Positions 31,425 to 39,585 of a stretch of 45,425 nucleotides of DNA are shown here, piece after piece. The notes beneath the pieces were generated by a model. The model ran no database searches, had not been told where the DNA came from, and worked only from the letters and a program-made list of their open reading frames with translations. The stretch covers positions 1 to 45,425 of the forward strand of contig JBDTMC010000005.1 of assembly GCA_039934475.1 (NCBI GenBank). The letters run 5' to 3'. Source of the DNA: JBDTMC01 sp039934475. Lineage in GTDB: Bacteria > Acidobacteriota > Terriglobia > Bryobacterales > Bryobacteraceae. The first letter of the stretch is position 1. The number at the start of each line of letters is the position of its first letter. The position numbers and the translations under genes are program-made.

Positions 31425-32086
31425 TCGGCCTCGTCCTCCCACGGTTTCACGGCGCGGCCGGTCACATCACCGAGGCTCATCGGCTTGGGCCGAAAGGCTT
31501 CGCCGGCGTGCCGTTCGATATCGTCTGTCCAACTCATGTAGGGACCGGGGTATCCGATTAGCTGCCAGCCGATGAGGTTGGCGTTGCCGCCATGCATGGG
31601 ATCGCAGAACATGCCCTGAATGGTTTGTTCGCGCAACAGGCGGAAGAAGCGCGTGTGTTCGATCTGGCTTAGCTTCTCATCCTGAGCCGCGGCATCCAGC
31701 CGGTCAAATCCGGCCAGCAACTGCAACCCCTGGCGGTAAATGTGGCGCGGGTTTTCTTTGCCCTGATAGCCCTGCTCCGGAACGCCCTCTTCGAACGGCG
31801 GCTTCGTGTAACGGTAGCGATCCGCGCCAAAGCGCGAGGCCAGTTGGCGGTCAATGAAGACGACAACTCCCGCTTCGGTGGCGCCAGGCCCCGATTCGTC
31901 GCTCGGAAAGATGCGTGCCGCGGCTGCGGCGATCAGAAGCGCCTCGCTTTCGTTGAAGAAGCGCAGCGGCACACGAACCTGACTCGCGTTCTGTGCGTGC
32001 ACTATGGCCGGCTGCCGGTCCAGCGTATACACCAGCAGCCCGCCGAGTGAAGTCATCGATAGAGTGAGGAAAGGCCGCCGGCGCAT
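31421..32086 (-). CDS. Gluconate 2-dehydrogenase subunit 3-like protein
   Basis: A 221-residue small subunit. It begins with a twin-arginine-like signal (RRRPFLTLSMTSLGGLLVYT), followed by the family core FNESEALLIAAAAARIFPSD and PGATEAGVVVFIDRQLASRF. It ends with FRLLREQTIQGMFCDPMHGG then LIGWQLIGYPGPYMSWTDDI. In related dehydrogenases this subunit escorts the flavoprotein through the Tat pathway. It is coupled to the GMC gene by an ATGA overlap. It is divergent from the ACP gene 71 nt away, so both promoters lie in that gap. Confidence 0.93.
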   Translation of the reverse strand: MRRRPFLTLSMTSLGGLLVYTLDRQPAIVHAQNASQVRVPLRFFNESEALLIAAAAARIFPSDESGPGATEAGVVVFIDRQLASRFGADRYRYTKPPFEEGVPEQGYQGKENPRHIYRQGLQLLAGFDRLDAAAQDEKLSQIEHTRFFRLLREQTIQGMFCDPMHGGNANLIGWQLIGYPGPYMSWTDDIERHAGEAFRPKPMSLGDVTGRAVKPWEDEAE

Positions 32087-32157
32087 CGCAACATTCTACT
32101 TGAAGCCGTCCCGGCAACGGCGGTGAGATATTGTCGTATGAGAGACTTGGGGAGAAG

Positions 32158-32388
32158 ATGACCCGAAAAGAGTTTTTGGTTCAATTTGATGAACTTTTGG
32201 AACTGCCAACCGGCACGCTGACAGGCATCGAGAAGCTGGAGGATCTGGAGGACTGGGATTCTCTTGCCATGATCAGCTTCATGGGTATGGTCGACGAACA
32301 TTGCCAGATCAAACTCTCTCCGCGGCAGTTTGTGAACTGCGAGACGGTCAACGACCTCTTGGACTTGACTAAGCTGCCGGCGGTCTAA
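32158..32388 (+). CDS. Dedicated acyl carrier protein
   Basis: A 76-residue acidic ACP. LEDLEDWDSLAMISFMGMVD contains the D-S-L phosphopantetheine site, Ser35. CQIKLSPRQFVNCETVNDLL is the usual third helix. The ATG at 32158 has GGGGAGA just upstream. It differs from housekeeping AcpP (which has DSLDTVE) and stands with an SDR and a KAS III, so it is a pathway-specific carrier, probably holding the acyl group those enzymes build. Confidence 0.92.
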   Translation: MTRKEFLVQFDELLELPTGTLTGIEKLEDLEDWDSLAMISFMGMVDEHCQIKLSPRQFVNCETVNDLLDLTKLPAV

Positions 32389-32390
32389 GT

Positions 32391-33146
32391 ATGAACCCGA
32401 TGGATCTCACCGGGCGGCGTTACCTGGTGACAGGCGCTTCTTCCGGAATTGGACGCGAGACAGCCATTCTGTTGAGCGAGCTTGGCGCCGAAGTCACCGT
32501 GTCGGGACGCAACCTGGACAGACTGCAACAGACACTCGGAGAGCTTTCCGGCGCTGGTCATCAAGTAGCGGCGTTCGACCTTGCCGCATTGGACGAAATA
32601 CCGGGTTGGATGAAAGGTCTGGCGGTGGATCGACCTTTTGACGGGCTGGTCCATAGTGCCGGGCTGCACGCGATGACGCCGGCGCGGTCAATCAGCGCGG
32701 CGAAGATCGATGCCCTGATGCGGACCAACTTCTCCGCTGCCGCGATGCTGGCTCGCGGGTTTTCGCAGAAGAGTTGCCGCCGCGACACCGGAGGCAGCAT
32801 TGTGTTTCTCTCCTCGGTGGTAGCACAAGCCGGACAACCGGCGGTTTCGCTGTATTCAGCAACCAAAGCGGCACTGACGGGCCTGGCGAAGTCGCTGGCC
32901 GTAGAACTGGCGCGAGACCTGATCCGCGTCAACTGCGTCGCGCCCGGTATTGTGAAGTCCGAGATGTCGGATCAAATGCGAGAGTCTCTCGCCCCTGAGC
33001 AATTCGACGCCATCGAACGGATGCATCCTCTCGGATTGGGCAGCGGGCGCGATGTAGCCCACGCCATCGCCTTCCTGTTGGCCGCAACGGGACGCTGGAT
33101 CACCGGCACGACGCTGATCGTGGATGGCGGCTATCTGGCTCAGTGA
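32391..33146 (+). CDS. Short-chain dehydrogenase, probable 3-oxoacyl-ACP reductase
   Basis: A 251-residue SDR. YLVTGASSGIGRETAILLSE carries the NAD(P) motif TGxxxGIG, VHSAGLHAMTPARS the NAG-like loop, and the tetrad Ser in LSSVV with Tyr155 and Lys159 in YSATKAAL. VNCVAPGIVKSEM, GRDVAHAIAFLL and TLIVDGGYLAQ are FabG-type. Arg after GIG hints at NADPH. It starts 2 nt after the ACP stop and ends 13 nt before the KAS III start, so an operon is clear. FabG-like reduction of the KAS III product is the simplest role. Confidence 0.93.
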   Translation: MNPMDLTGRRYLVTGASSGIGRETAILLSELGAEVTVSGRNLDRLQQTLGELSGAGHQVAAFDLAALDEIPGWMKGLAVDRPFDGLVHSAGLHAMTPARSISAAKIDALMRTNFSAAAMLARGFSQKSCRRDTGGSIVFLSSVVAQAGQPAVSLYSATKAALTGLAKSLAVELARDLIRVNCVAPGIVKSEMSDQMRESLAPEQFDAIERMHPLGLGSGRDVAHAIAFLLAATGRWITGTTLIVDGGYLAQ

Positions 33147-33159
33147 AAGAGAGGGACCG

Positions 33160-34182
33160 GTGACAGCAGCCATACGGGCGATTGAGTACTATCTGCCGGA
33201 GTCCGTGGTCTCAACCAGCCAGCTTGCGGCGGAGTTCCCTGAGTGGCCGGTGGCGAAGATCGAACTGAAGACGGGCATTCGCGAGCGGCACATCGCCGGT
33301 CCCCAGGAATGCGCCTCGGACCTCGGCGTAAAAGCCGCTGAGAAGCTATTCGCCTCAGGAGCATGCAGTCCATCGCACATTGATTTCCTTCTCTTCTGCA
33401 CGCAAAGCCCGGACTACTTTCTGCCGACCACGGCATGCCTGCTGCAGGATCGGTTAGGCATTCCCAAGACGGCCGGCGCGCTGGACTTCAATCTGGGCTG
33501 CTCAGGCTATATCTATGGTCTGGGGCTGGCTCAAGGGCTGATCGAATCGGGCCAAGCCTCTAACGTGTTGCTGCTTACCGCCGAGACCTACAGCAAGTTC
33601 ATCCACAACCGGGATAAGAGTGTGAGAACTATTTTCGGAGACGCGGCGGCCGCGACATTGGTTTCGGCTGTAGAGAGTTCCCGCCGGCTACTGGGTCCGT
33701 ACGTGTATGGAACCGACGGTAGCGGAGCGCGGAATCTGATTGTTCCCACCGGCGGCATGCGGCAACCGCGCACTGCCGAGAGCGCCCAGGAGACCGAAGA
33801 CGACAACGGCAACGTTCGCAGCGGCGACAACTTGTTCATGGATGGCGCCGAAATCTTCCATTTCACTCTCGAAGCAGTGCCCCAGTGCGTCACCGACTTG
33901 CTTGACCGCAGCGGCAAGAGTAGCGCCGACATCGACCTGTTTTTCTTCCACCAGGCAAACCGCTATATGCTCGATCACCTGCGCAAACGCATGAAGCTCC
34001 CCGAGGATAAGTTCGTCGTTGCTATGAGCGATTGCGGCAATACCGTCTCCTCCACGATTCCCATTGCAATGAAACGGGCGGTGGAGGAAGGCCGGCTTCG
34101 GTCCGGAATGACAGCCATGCTGGTGGGTTTCGGGGTCGGCTACTCGTGGGGAGCCACGCTGGCCGTCTGGTCCCCCGCCTGA
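33160..34182 (+). CDS. 3-oxoacyl-ACP synthase III (KAS III)-like enzyme
   Basis: A 340-residue thiolase-fold enzyme. The catalytic triad is complete: Cys114 in LDFNLGCSGYIYGLGLA, His264 in FFFHQANRYMLDHLRKRM and Asn294 in SDCGNTVSSTIPIAM. FGDAAAATLVSAVE and MLVGFGVGYSWGATLA are FabH-like. KAS III condenses an acyl-CoA with malonyl-ACP. A GTG at 33160 with GAGGGA upstream is the start; it encodes VTAAIRAIEYYLPESVVS. As a duplicate of housekeeping FabH linked to its own ACP and SDR it most likely makes a short 3-hydroxyacyl chain for surface sugar decoration. Its end overlaps a convergent acyltransferase gene by 43 nt. Confidence 0.93.
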   Translation: MTAAIRAIEYYLPESVVSTSQLAAEFPEWPVAKIELKTGIRERHIAGPQECASDLGVKAAEKLFASGACSPSHIDFLLFCTQSPDYFLPTTACLLQDRLGIPKTAGALDFNLGCSGYIYGLGLAQGLIESGQASNVLLLTAETYSKFIHNRDKSVRTIFGDAAAATLVSAVESSRRLLGPYVYGTDGSGARNLIVPTGGMRQPRTAESAQETEDDNGNVRSGDNLFMDGAEIFHFTLEAVPQCVTDLLDRSGKSSADIDLFFFHQANRYMLDHLRKRMKLPEDKFVVAMSDCGNTVSSTIPIAMKRAVEEGRLRSGMTAMLVGFGVGYSWGATLAVWSPA

Positions 34183-34940
34183 GGCTTGTTCCTGTTCTTC
34201 GGCCTCCCGATATTGCGGAAGTAGATCTCGGCTGGGTTTCCCATCGCCAGAGAATAAGGCGGAATGTCCGAGATCACGACGCTGTTCGAGCCGATGATCG
34301 CGCCCTCGCCAATAGTCACGCCTTTCATGATGTGACTACCGTTGCCGATCCAAGCGGAGCGCCCGATGCGCACGGCACGGATGTCCCGTGGGTCGAGTGC
34401 CGCTTTCTGCGCCCTCAGATCGGCTTGCCGCGGATGGCCGTCGCTATCGGAGATCCGGCAATCAACCGAAACGATCACGTCCTCTTCGATGACTACCTCC
34501 CGGTTCACCGTAATCAGCGTGTTTCCGCCGATCGCCGCACGGTTGCCGATCACCAGGCGCGGACACTCCACAAACCGCCCGCAAAGGATATCTACCTGGC
34601 CGTTAAAGAATACGTCATCGCCAATGTCAATCTGGACATGACCGCTGACGTAGGGAAGCGCAAGAACCCTCACATTACGGCCGATTGAATGGCACCGGCT
34701 CTGAAATAGCGGCTGGGCGTAAAACGTGTCGATGATCCACTGAAATGTGCCGACGACGAAATAGTGCAGTTCGTAGACAAAACGCAACGGTGGTTTAAGG
34801 AATCGGGGAACGCGGGGAGCGCTGAAATTCAGAACGCCTTTTATTAGGCGTCCTGCCAGTTTGAAAAAAGGTGTCTCGCCGCGCTTTAGTTTTAGGACGA
34901 ACCGGTCAAAGGGACTCACGGACTCTCCCGACGATGCCAA
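34140..34940 (-). CDS. Left-handed beta-helix (hexapeptide) acyltransferase
   Basis: A 266-residue protein. Residues ~95-240 show hexapeptide turns, e.g. VQIDIGDDVFFNGQVDILCG, then LVIGNRAAIGGNTLITVNRE, and RIGRSAWIGNGSHIMKGVTI with GEGAIIGSNSVVISDIPPYS. The AMGNPAEIYFRNIGRP ending is typical of WbbJ/LpxA-superfamily sugar O- or N-acyltransferases. Its N-terminus (FKLAGRLIKGVLNFS, RFLKPPLRFVYELHYFVVGT) is longer than in acetyltransferases such as WbbJ. Acetyl-CoA or an acyl-ACP could be donor. With the adjacent ACP/SDR/KAS III genes an acyl-ACP donor is plausible. Confidence 0.88.
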   Translation of the reverse strand: MASSGESVSPFDRFVLKLKRGETPFFKLAGRLIKGVLNFSAPRVPRFLKPPLRFVYELHYFVVGTFQWIIDTFYAQPLFQSRCHSIGRNVRVLALPYVSGHVQIDIGDDVFFNGQVDILCGRFVECPRLVIGNRAAIGGNTLITVNREVVIEEDVIVSVDCRISDSDGHPRQADLRAQKAALDPRDIRAVRIGRSAWIGNGSHIMKGVTIGEGAIIGSNSVVISDIPPYSLAMGNPAEIYFRNIGRPKNRNKPQAGDQTASVAPHE

Positions 34941-35103
34941 CCATTTCCCACTTCACGACGCGCCCGCGTCTGGCGAAGACGTTATCTTGAAAGATGCCTG
35001 ACCTTGCGGCAATACTATCATTACCGGTCCGTCCTCCAGGCAAATCACATCTGCATGCGCGAACTCTTCATACTTACACGGCTGCGCTACTCAGGCTAAA
35101 TCG

Positions 35104-36228
35104 ATGAGTGCGGCTGCCGCGGTCTTCCTGTTGAGCGTGTGCTTCATCGTCTATGTGCTTGCCGGATACCCGGCGCTACTCTTCCTCTGGCCTGTCCGGC
35201 GCAGGGTTGCGGCTCTGAAGAGGAACCCGCTGAGCGTCTCCGTGATTCTGCCCGTGCGCAACGGTGAAAAGTGGATTGCCGGCAAATTGGAATCTATCGC
35301 CGCGCTCGACTACCCTCCAGAACTGCTCCAGGTAATTGTCATCTCCGACGGCTCGACCGACCGCACCGTGGAGATCGCCTCCTCTTACCCTGGGGTGGAG
35401 GTACTGCGCATTCCGGCCTCCGGCAAAGCGGCCGCACTCAACGTTGGCATCGGCCGCGCGACGGGCGAATTGCTGTTCTTCACCGATGTTCGGCAGCATC
35501 TCGACCGCGCATCGCTTCGCGCACTGGTGCGCCGCTTCGACGACCCACTAGTAGGAGTAGCCAGCGGCGAGTTGTTCATCCGCCGCGGTGACTGCATCGA
35601 AGAGGAAAGCGTGGGCCTCTACTGGAAGTACGAGAAGGCGATTCGCAAACGCCACGCCGCCATCGATTCGGTCCTGGGCGCCACCGGATGCATCTATACG
35701 ATGCGCCGGACCCTCGCCTCTCCAATTCCTGAAGACACCCTCAACGACGATATGCACTTACCCTTTCAGGCTTTCTTCCAGGGCTACCGGTTGGACTTCG
35801 TCGAGGAAGCGAAGGCGTATGATGTGGCGACGGCGCTGGACGCAGAGTTCTACCGCAAAGTAAGGACACAGGCTGGCGTGTATCAGGTAATCAGCCAGTT
35901 TCCGAAGCTGCTTGGGCCTGCCAACCGCATGTGGTTCCATTTCGTGTCTCATAAACTGGCCCGCCTTCTGCTGCCCTTCGCTTTACTGGCGGCGCTGATG
36001 GCGAGCTTATTTCTGCCCGCTCCCTGGGCAGCATGGGCACTGGCGGCCCAGGCAGCCGGATACGGATTAGCTGCGCTGGACCGATGGGTTCCCGAACGAA
36101 GTGCGCTAAAACGATTGACCTCGCTGACGCACGCCTTCGTGATTCTGATGTTGGCGGCCTTGGCTGGTGCTTTGATTCTCTTCCGTTCCAGCCGGTCTTT
36201 TTGGAAGACGCCGACGGCGGGCACATGA
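35104..36228 (+). CDS. Membrane GT2 family glycosyltransferase
   Basis: A 374-residue protein with one N-terminal membrane segment (VFLLSVCFIVYVLAGYPALL) and about three C-terminal ones (LLPFALLAALMASLFLP; AALAGALILF). The GT-A core has VSVILPVRNGEKWIAGKLES, VIVISDGSTDRTVEIASSYP and LLFFTDVRQHLD; the usual DxD is here T-D-V. LNDDMHLPFQAFFQGYRLDF follows with the general-base Asp. It resembles processive or semi-processive polysaccharide synthases. Its stop overlaps the ATG of the heparinase-like gene (ATGA). It opens the plus-strand exopolysaccharide operon. Confidence 0.93.
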   Translation: MSAAAAVFLLSVCFIVYVLAGYPALLFLWPVRRRVAALKRNPLSVSVILPVRNGEKWIAGKLESIAALDYPPELLQVIVISDGSTDRTVEIASSYPGVEVLRIPASGKAAALNVGIGRATGELLFFTDVRQHLDRASLRALVRRFDDPLVGVASGELFIRRGDCIEEESVGLYWKYEKAIRKRHAAIDSVLGATGCIYTMRRTLASPIPEDTLNDDMHLPFQAFFQGYRLDFVEEAKAYDVATALDAEFYRKVRTQAGVYQVISQFPKLLGPANRMWFHFVSHKLARLLLPFALLAALMASLFLPAPWAAWALAAQAAGYGLAALDRWVPERSALKRLTSLTHAFVILMLAALAGALILFRSSRSFWKTPTAGT

Positions 36229-38099
36229 GGAGCCCGCTTGAGCTGCTCTTCCGGTTGCGGCAGGAAGGGATGAACCTGGTCATGTGGGGGCGACCTCCGA
36301 GGCTGCAGGGCCCGCTCGCCGGCGCACCTATCGGTCTGCCCTCGCCCGTCGTCGTGGCGCGCCAACTGACCGGTACTCCTTACGCGGCGGAGGTCCTGCG
36401 ACTGGCGGACGAGATCACGAAGGGCCGGCTGCCGCTGTTCGGCGAACTCGCGGAAACCGGTCCTGAGATCCGCTGGCGTCGCGATTGGTTCAACGGAACC
36501 GAGAGCGGAACCGCGTATTTCCGTCGCATCCCCTATCTCGACTTTGCTCGTGCCGGCGACCACAAACGCATTTGGGAGATGAACCGGCTCCAACACTGGG
36601 TCTTGCTCGCCCAGGCTCATTTGTTGAACGGGGACGGCCGTTACGTAGAGGAGATTCTTCAGCAGTGGCGGAGCTGGCGCGCCCAGAATCCGTGGATGCG
36701 CGGCATCAACTGGGCCAGCGCTTTGGAAGTGGCGTTTCGTGCCCTCTCATGGCTTTGGGTGGATCACCTCATCGGCCACACGATGGATGCGGCGGTGCGC
36801 GCCCGGTTTCTCGATGACCTCTACAGCCACGGGCGCTATCTGGAGAACAACCTCTCGATCTATTTCTCTCCCAATACGCACTTGTTAGGCGAGGCGGTCG
36901 CGCTTCACGCGCTCGGGGTCGCCTATCCGCAGTGGCCGCAGTCGGGGCGGTGGCGGCGACTCGGTTCGGAACTCGTGGAGCGGCAAATCGCGCGTCAGGT
37001 GAAAGACGACGGCAGCCACTTCGAGCAGTCCACTTACTACTCCGTCTACGCACTCGATCTTTTTCTCTTCCACGCGATCCTTGGCCCGGTTTCGGACACT
37101 TATTGGCGGAAGTTGTCTTGCATGGCGGACTTTCTGGCCGCGCTGTTGGGCCAAATGCGCGAGCTGCCGTTACTGGGAGACGACGACGGGGGCCGGCTCT
37201 TCCATCCTTACGGGATTCGAACCCGCTTTGGCCGCGCCACCATCGCCACCGCGGCTCTGCTTCTGAAGCGGGATAACCTTGCCTATGACACGGACGATTG
37301 CGCCGAACAGGCCTGCTGGTGGTTGGGGAAAGCCGCCCCGGGGCGCAAAGCAAGCATCCCTTCCTCCCACCTTTTCCGCGACTCTGGGCTTGCCGTGATG
37401 ACCTCGGGAGAAGTCCAAGCCGTCTTCGACGCCGGGCCGATGGGGGTTGGCGGAGCGGGTCACAGCCATTCCGACGCCTTGAGCCTGGTGGTGAACGCCG
37501 GCGGCAGGGAGATCCTCATCGATCCAGGAACCTTCACCTATGTCGCCGATCCAGCGGTGCGGGACGCTTTCCGGGGATCGGCCGCGCACAACACGTTGCG
37601 CATCAATGGAATGGATCAGGCCAAGCCATGTGGTCCGTTTCGCTGGCGCGATCTTCCCGTGGTCCGGCTACTCGATTGGAAGTGCAGTCCCGAGGAGGAC
37701 CAGGTGGTGGCGGTGTGCAACTACGGAGAGTTCTCCCACCGCAGGCGCGTCGTCTATCGCAAGCCGGGGTTGTTTGTAATTATCGATGACGTGGAAGGAC
37801 CGCGCGGCGTTTGGCTGGTGGAACAGTTCTGGCATGCCGCTCAAGAGGTAACCTCCGCAACCGCAAGCTCATTTCACATCGGCAGCCGGGCGCGACTGGT
37901 GGTGGAACCCATCGCAGCAAGGATCGAGGACGGTTGGAGGTCAAGGGTGCACGGCCAAAAGAACCCGGCGCCGGTGGTTGTTGTGTCTGCCAAAGTATCC
38001 CTGCCGGTGCGGTGGACCACGGTCCTCGATGTAACCGGCGAGACAGGGTATCAGCAGCTGGAAGCGTTGCGGGTTAAGGCCGGATTAGCCGATAAGTGA
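36225..38099 (+). CDS. Heparinase II/III-family alginate-lyase-like protein
   Basis: A 624-residue protein. The first half is an alpha/alpha toroid (IWEMNRLQHWVLLAQAHLLN, INWASALEVAFRALSWLWVD, NTHLLGEAVALHALGVAYPQ, HFEQSTYYSVYALDLFLFHA). The second half is the beta-sandwich of the family (MGVGGAGHSHSDALSLVV, IDPGTFTYVADPAV, GSAAHNTLRINGMDQA). The expected Asn-His, Tyr and His of the lyase site are all visible. In exopolysaccharide loci these proteins probably trim, epimerise or release the polymer. It has no signal peptide, which is usual for this locus type. The preferred start at 36225 uses the ATGA overlap with the GT2 gene. Confidence 0.92.
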   Translation: MRSPLELLFRLRQEGMNLVMWGRPPRLQGPLAGAPIGLPSPVVVARQLTGTPYAAEVLRLADEITKGRLPLFGELAETGPEIRWRRDWFNGTESGTAYFRRIPYLDFARAGDHKRIWEMNRLQHWVLLAQAHLLNGDGRYVEEILQQWRSWRAQNPWMRGINWASALEVAFRALSWLWVDHLIGHTMDAAVRARFLDDLYSHGRYLENNLSIYFSPNTHLLGEAVALHALGVAYPQWPQSGRWRRLGSELVERQIARQVKDDGSHFEQSTYYSVYALDLFLFHAILGPVSDTYWRKLSCMADFLAALLGQMRELPLLGDDDGGRLFHPYGIRTRFGRATIATAALLLKRDNLAYDTDDCAEQACWWLGKAAPGRKASIPSSHLFRDSGLAVMTSGEVQAVFDAGPMGVGGAGHSHSDALSLVVNAGGREILIDPGTFTYVADPAVRDAFRGSAAHNTLRINGMDQAKPCGPFRWRDLPVVRLLDWKCSPEEDQVVAVCNYGEFSHRRRVVYRKPGLFVIIDDVEGPRGVWLVEQFWHAAQEVTSATASSFHIGSRARLVVEPIAARIEDGWRSRVHGQKNPAPVVVVSAKVSLPVRWTTVLDVTGETGYQQLEALRVKAGLADK

Positions 38100-38100
38100 T

Positions 38101-38109
38101 TGGTATAAT
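38101..38109 (+). promoter_or_regulatory. Extended -10 promoter before the polymerase/ligase gene
   Basis: TGGTATAAT reads as TG-N-TATAAT, a full extended -10 element; no convincing -35 lies 17 nt upstream. It is 46 nt before the start at 38155, giving the second half of the exopolysaccharide operon a possible own start. Confidence 0.5.
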
Positions 38110-38154
38110 GCGGGTAAGCGAAAAGGCCCGGGCAGACGGGAAACGAGGTTTTGA

Positions 38155-39576
38155 TTGACTCCACCCATGAGGTACCCCTCTTCGGGGATTGGCGTGCCTA
38201 ACGGAGCGGTGCTGCAGGCGCAGCGCGCCGACGAGCTGCGCAGTGTTGGGCAGGAGTTCGCATTCAAGATCTATCTGCTGTATCTGTTTGTCCTCTACAG
38301 CCGCGTTTTTGACTTCTTTTTTGTCGGATACCATATCTCGGCCGTTCTGATTCTTGCTGCAGTACCGGCCGCGCTTCTCAGCGGCGCGGGCAGAAATCTG
38401 TCCTTGCGCGGGCCGATGAAATGGATGGCTGCCTTTGTGCTGTGGTTTGGTCTCGCCGTTCCGTTCAGCGTCTGGAAAGGGGGTAGTTTCGAACAGTTCC
38501 GATTCCTTCTGATGACCATGGTGTCCCTGATTCCCATCCTTGGCCTACCCTCCAAATATCGTGATCTCCGCCGCATCTTCTTCGTGCTTGGCCTGGCGGT
38601 TTCCGTCTTCTCCGTGCTTTCGCTAACCATCGGGGACTTTGGAGGCGGCCGCATTTTCGTTGAAAAGGAGAGCACGTTCTCCAACACGAATGACATGGCG
38701 CAAATGCTGCTTCTGGGGCTGCCGTTTCTTCTGTTCTCCATTTACGAGCTGAGAAAGCAGCCTATCTTCGCGGGTCTCTATAGTCTGCTGCTGGTTCCCG
38801 TGTTGGTGTCGCTGGCGAGCACGGGGTCCCGCTCCATGGCGGTCGCGGCTGCCTTCATGTTTGTCGCGCTATTTTTTCGAGCCAACATCACCAACAAGCT
38901 GAGACTGCTGGTGGTGGGCGGTGTCTTACTCCTGAGTGGTATTGTCTTCCTGCCGCGGGTTGTCATCCTCCGATTTATGACCTTTTTTGAGGTGGCGAAA
39001 GTAAACGGAGTGTCAATGAGCGATTACGAGGCGCAGGTAAGCGCCCTGGAATCGACACTCAGCCGGCAGGAGCTCTTCCGCGCCAGTGTGGACTACACCA
39101 TCAAACATCCGATTGTCGGGGTCGGGCCGGGCATGTTCTCGGTAGCTCGAGGTACCGATGGCGAGAAGATGGATATGGGAGGCGCCGGAATGTGGAAGGT
39201 GACGCACAATGGTTACACCCAGATTTCGAGCGAGTGCGGAGTTCCGGCGCTGATCTTCTTCCTGCTTATGCTGGGGGCTGCGTACCGGTCGTTGCGCCGG
39301 GCGGACAAAAGTCATCGCGGGCTTCCTTTTCCCGTTTCTGAGTCCATATGTACTGCCGCCTTCGCCGTCCAAATGGCCTTGCTCGGCTACGCCGTCTTCG
39401 CGACATTTCTGAGCATCGGCTATCAGCAGCATATGCACGTGATCGTGGCCTTCACGCTGACCATCGAACGCGTCGCCCAGTTGGAGCTGGAGCGGTTGAA
39501 ACGCGCACAGAACCAGCCGCTGCAGGCCAAGCCGTCGGCGACGCAGAAGTTCTCGTACTCCATGCTTCCCCGCTAG
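38155..39576 (+). CDS. O-antigen ligase / Wzy-like polymerase membrane protein
   Basis: A 473-residue membrane protein with about eleven hydrophobic segments (YLLYLFVLYSRVFDFFFVGY, AVLILAAVPAALL, LLVVGGVLLLSGIVFLP, ALIFFLLMLGAAY and others). A large periplasmic loop contains HPIVGVGPGMFSV and THNGYTQISSECGVPA, the Wzy_C/WaaL signature, with His and Arg typical of the family. It joins or polymerises lipid-linked repeat units in the periplasm. The start may be TTG at 38155 or ATG at 38167; both precede ~40 cytoplasmic residues. The end is 10 nt from the asparagine synthetase gene. Confidence 0.88.
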   Translation: MTPPMRYPSSGIGVPNGAVLQAQRADELRSVGQEFAFKIYLLYLFVLYSRVFDFFFVGYHISAVLILAAVPAALLSGAGRNLSLRGPMKWMAAFVLWFGLAVPFSVWKGGSFEQFRFLLMTMVSLIPILGLPSKYRDLRRIFFVLGLAVSVFSVLSLTIGDFGGGRIFVEKESTFSNTNDMAQMLLLGLPFLLFSIYELRKQPIFAGLYSLLLVPVLVSLASTGSRSMAVAAAFMFVALFFRANITNKLRLLVVGGVLLLSGIVFLPRVVILRFMTFFEVAKVNGVSMSDYEAQVSALESTLSRQELFRASVDYTIKHPIVGVGPGMFSVARGTDGEKMDMGGAGMWKVTHNGYTQISSECGVPALIFFLLMLGAAYRSLRRADKSHRGLPFPVSESICTAAFAVQMALLGYAVFATFLSIGYQQHMHVIVAFTLTIERVAQLELERLKRAQNQPLQAKPSATQKFSYSMLPR

Positions 39577-39585
39577 GAACGGGTT

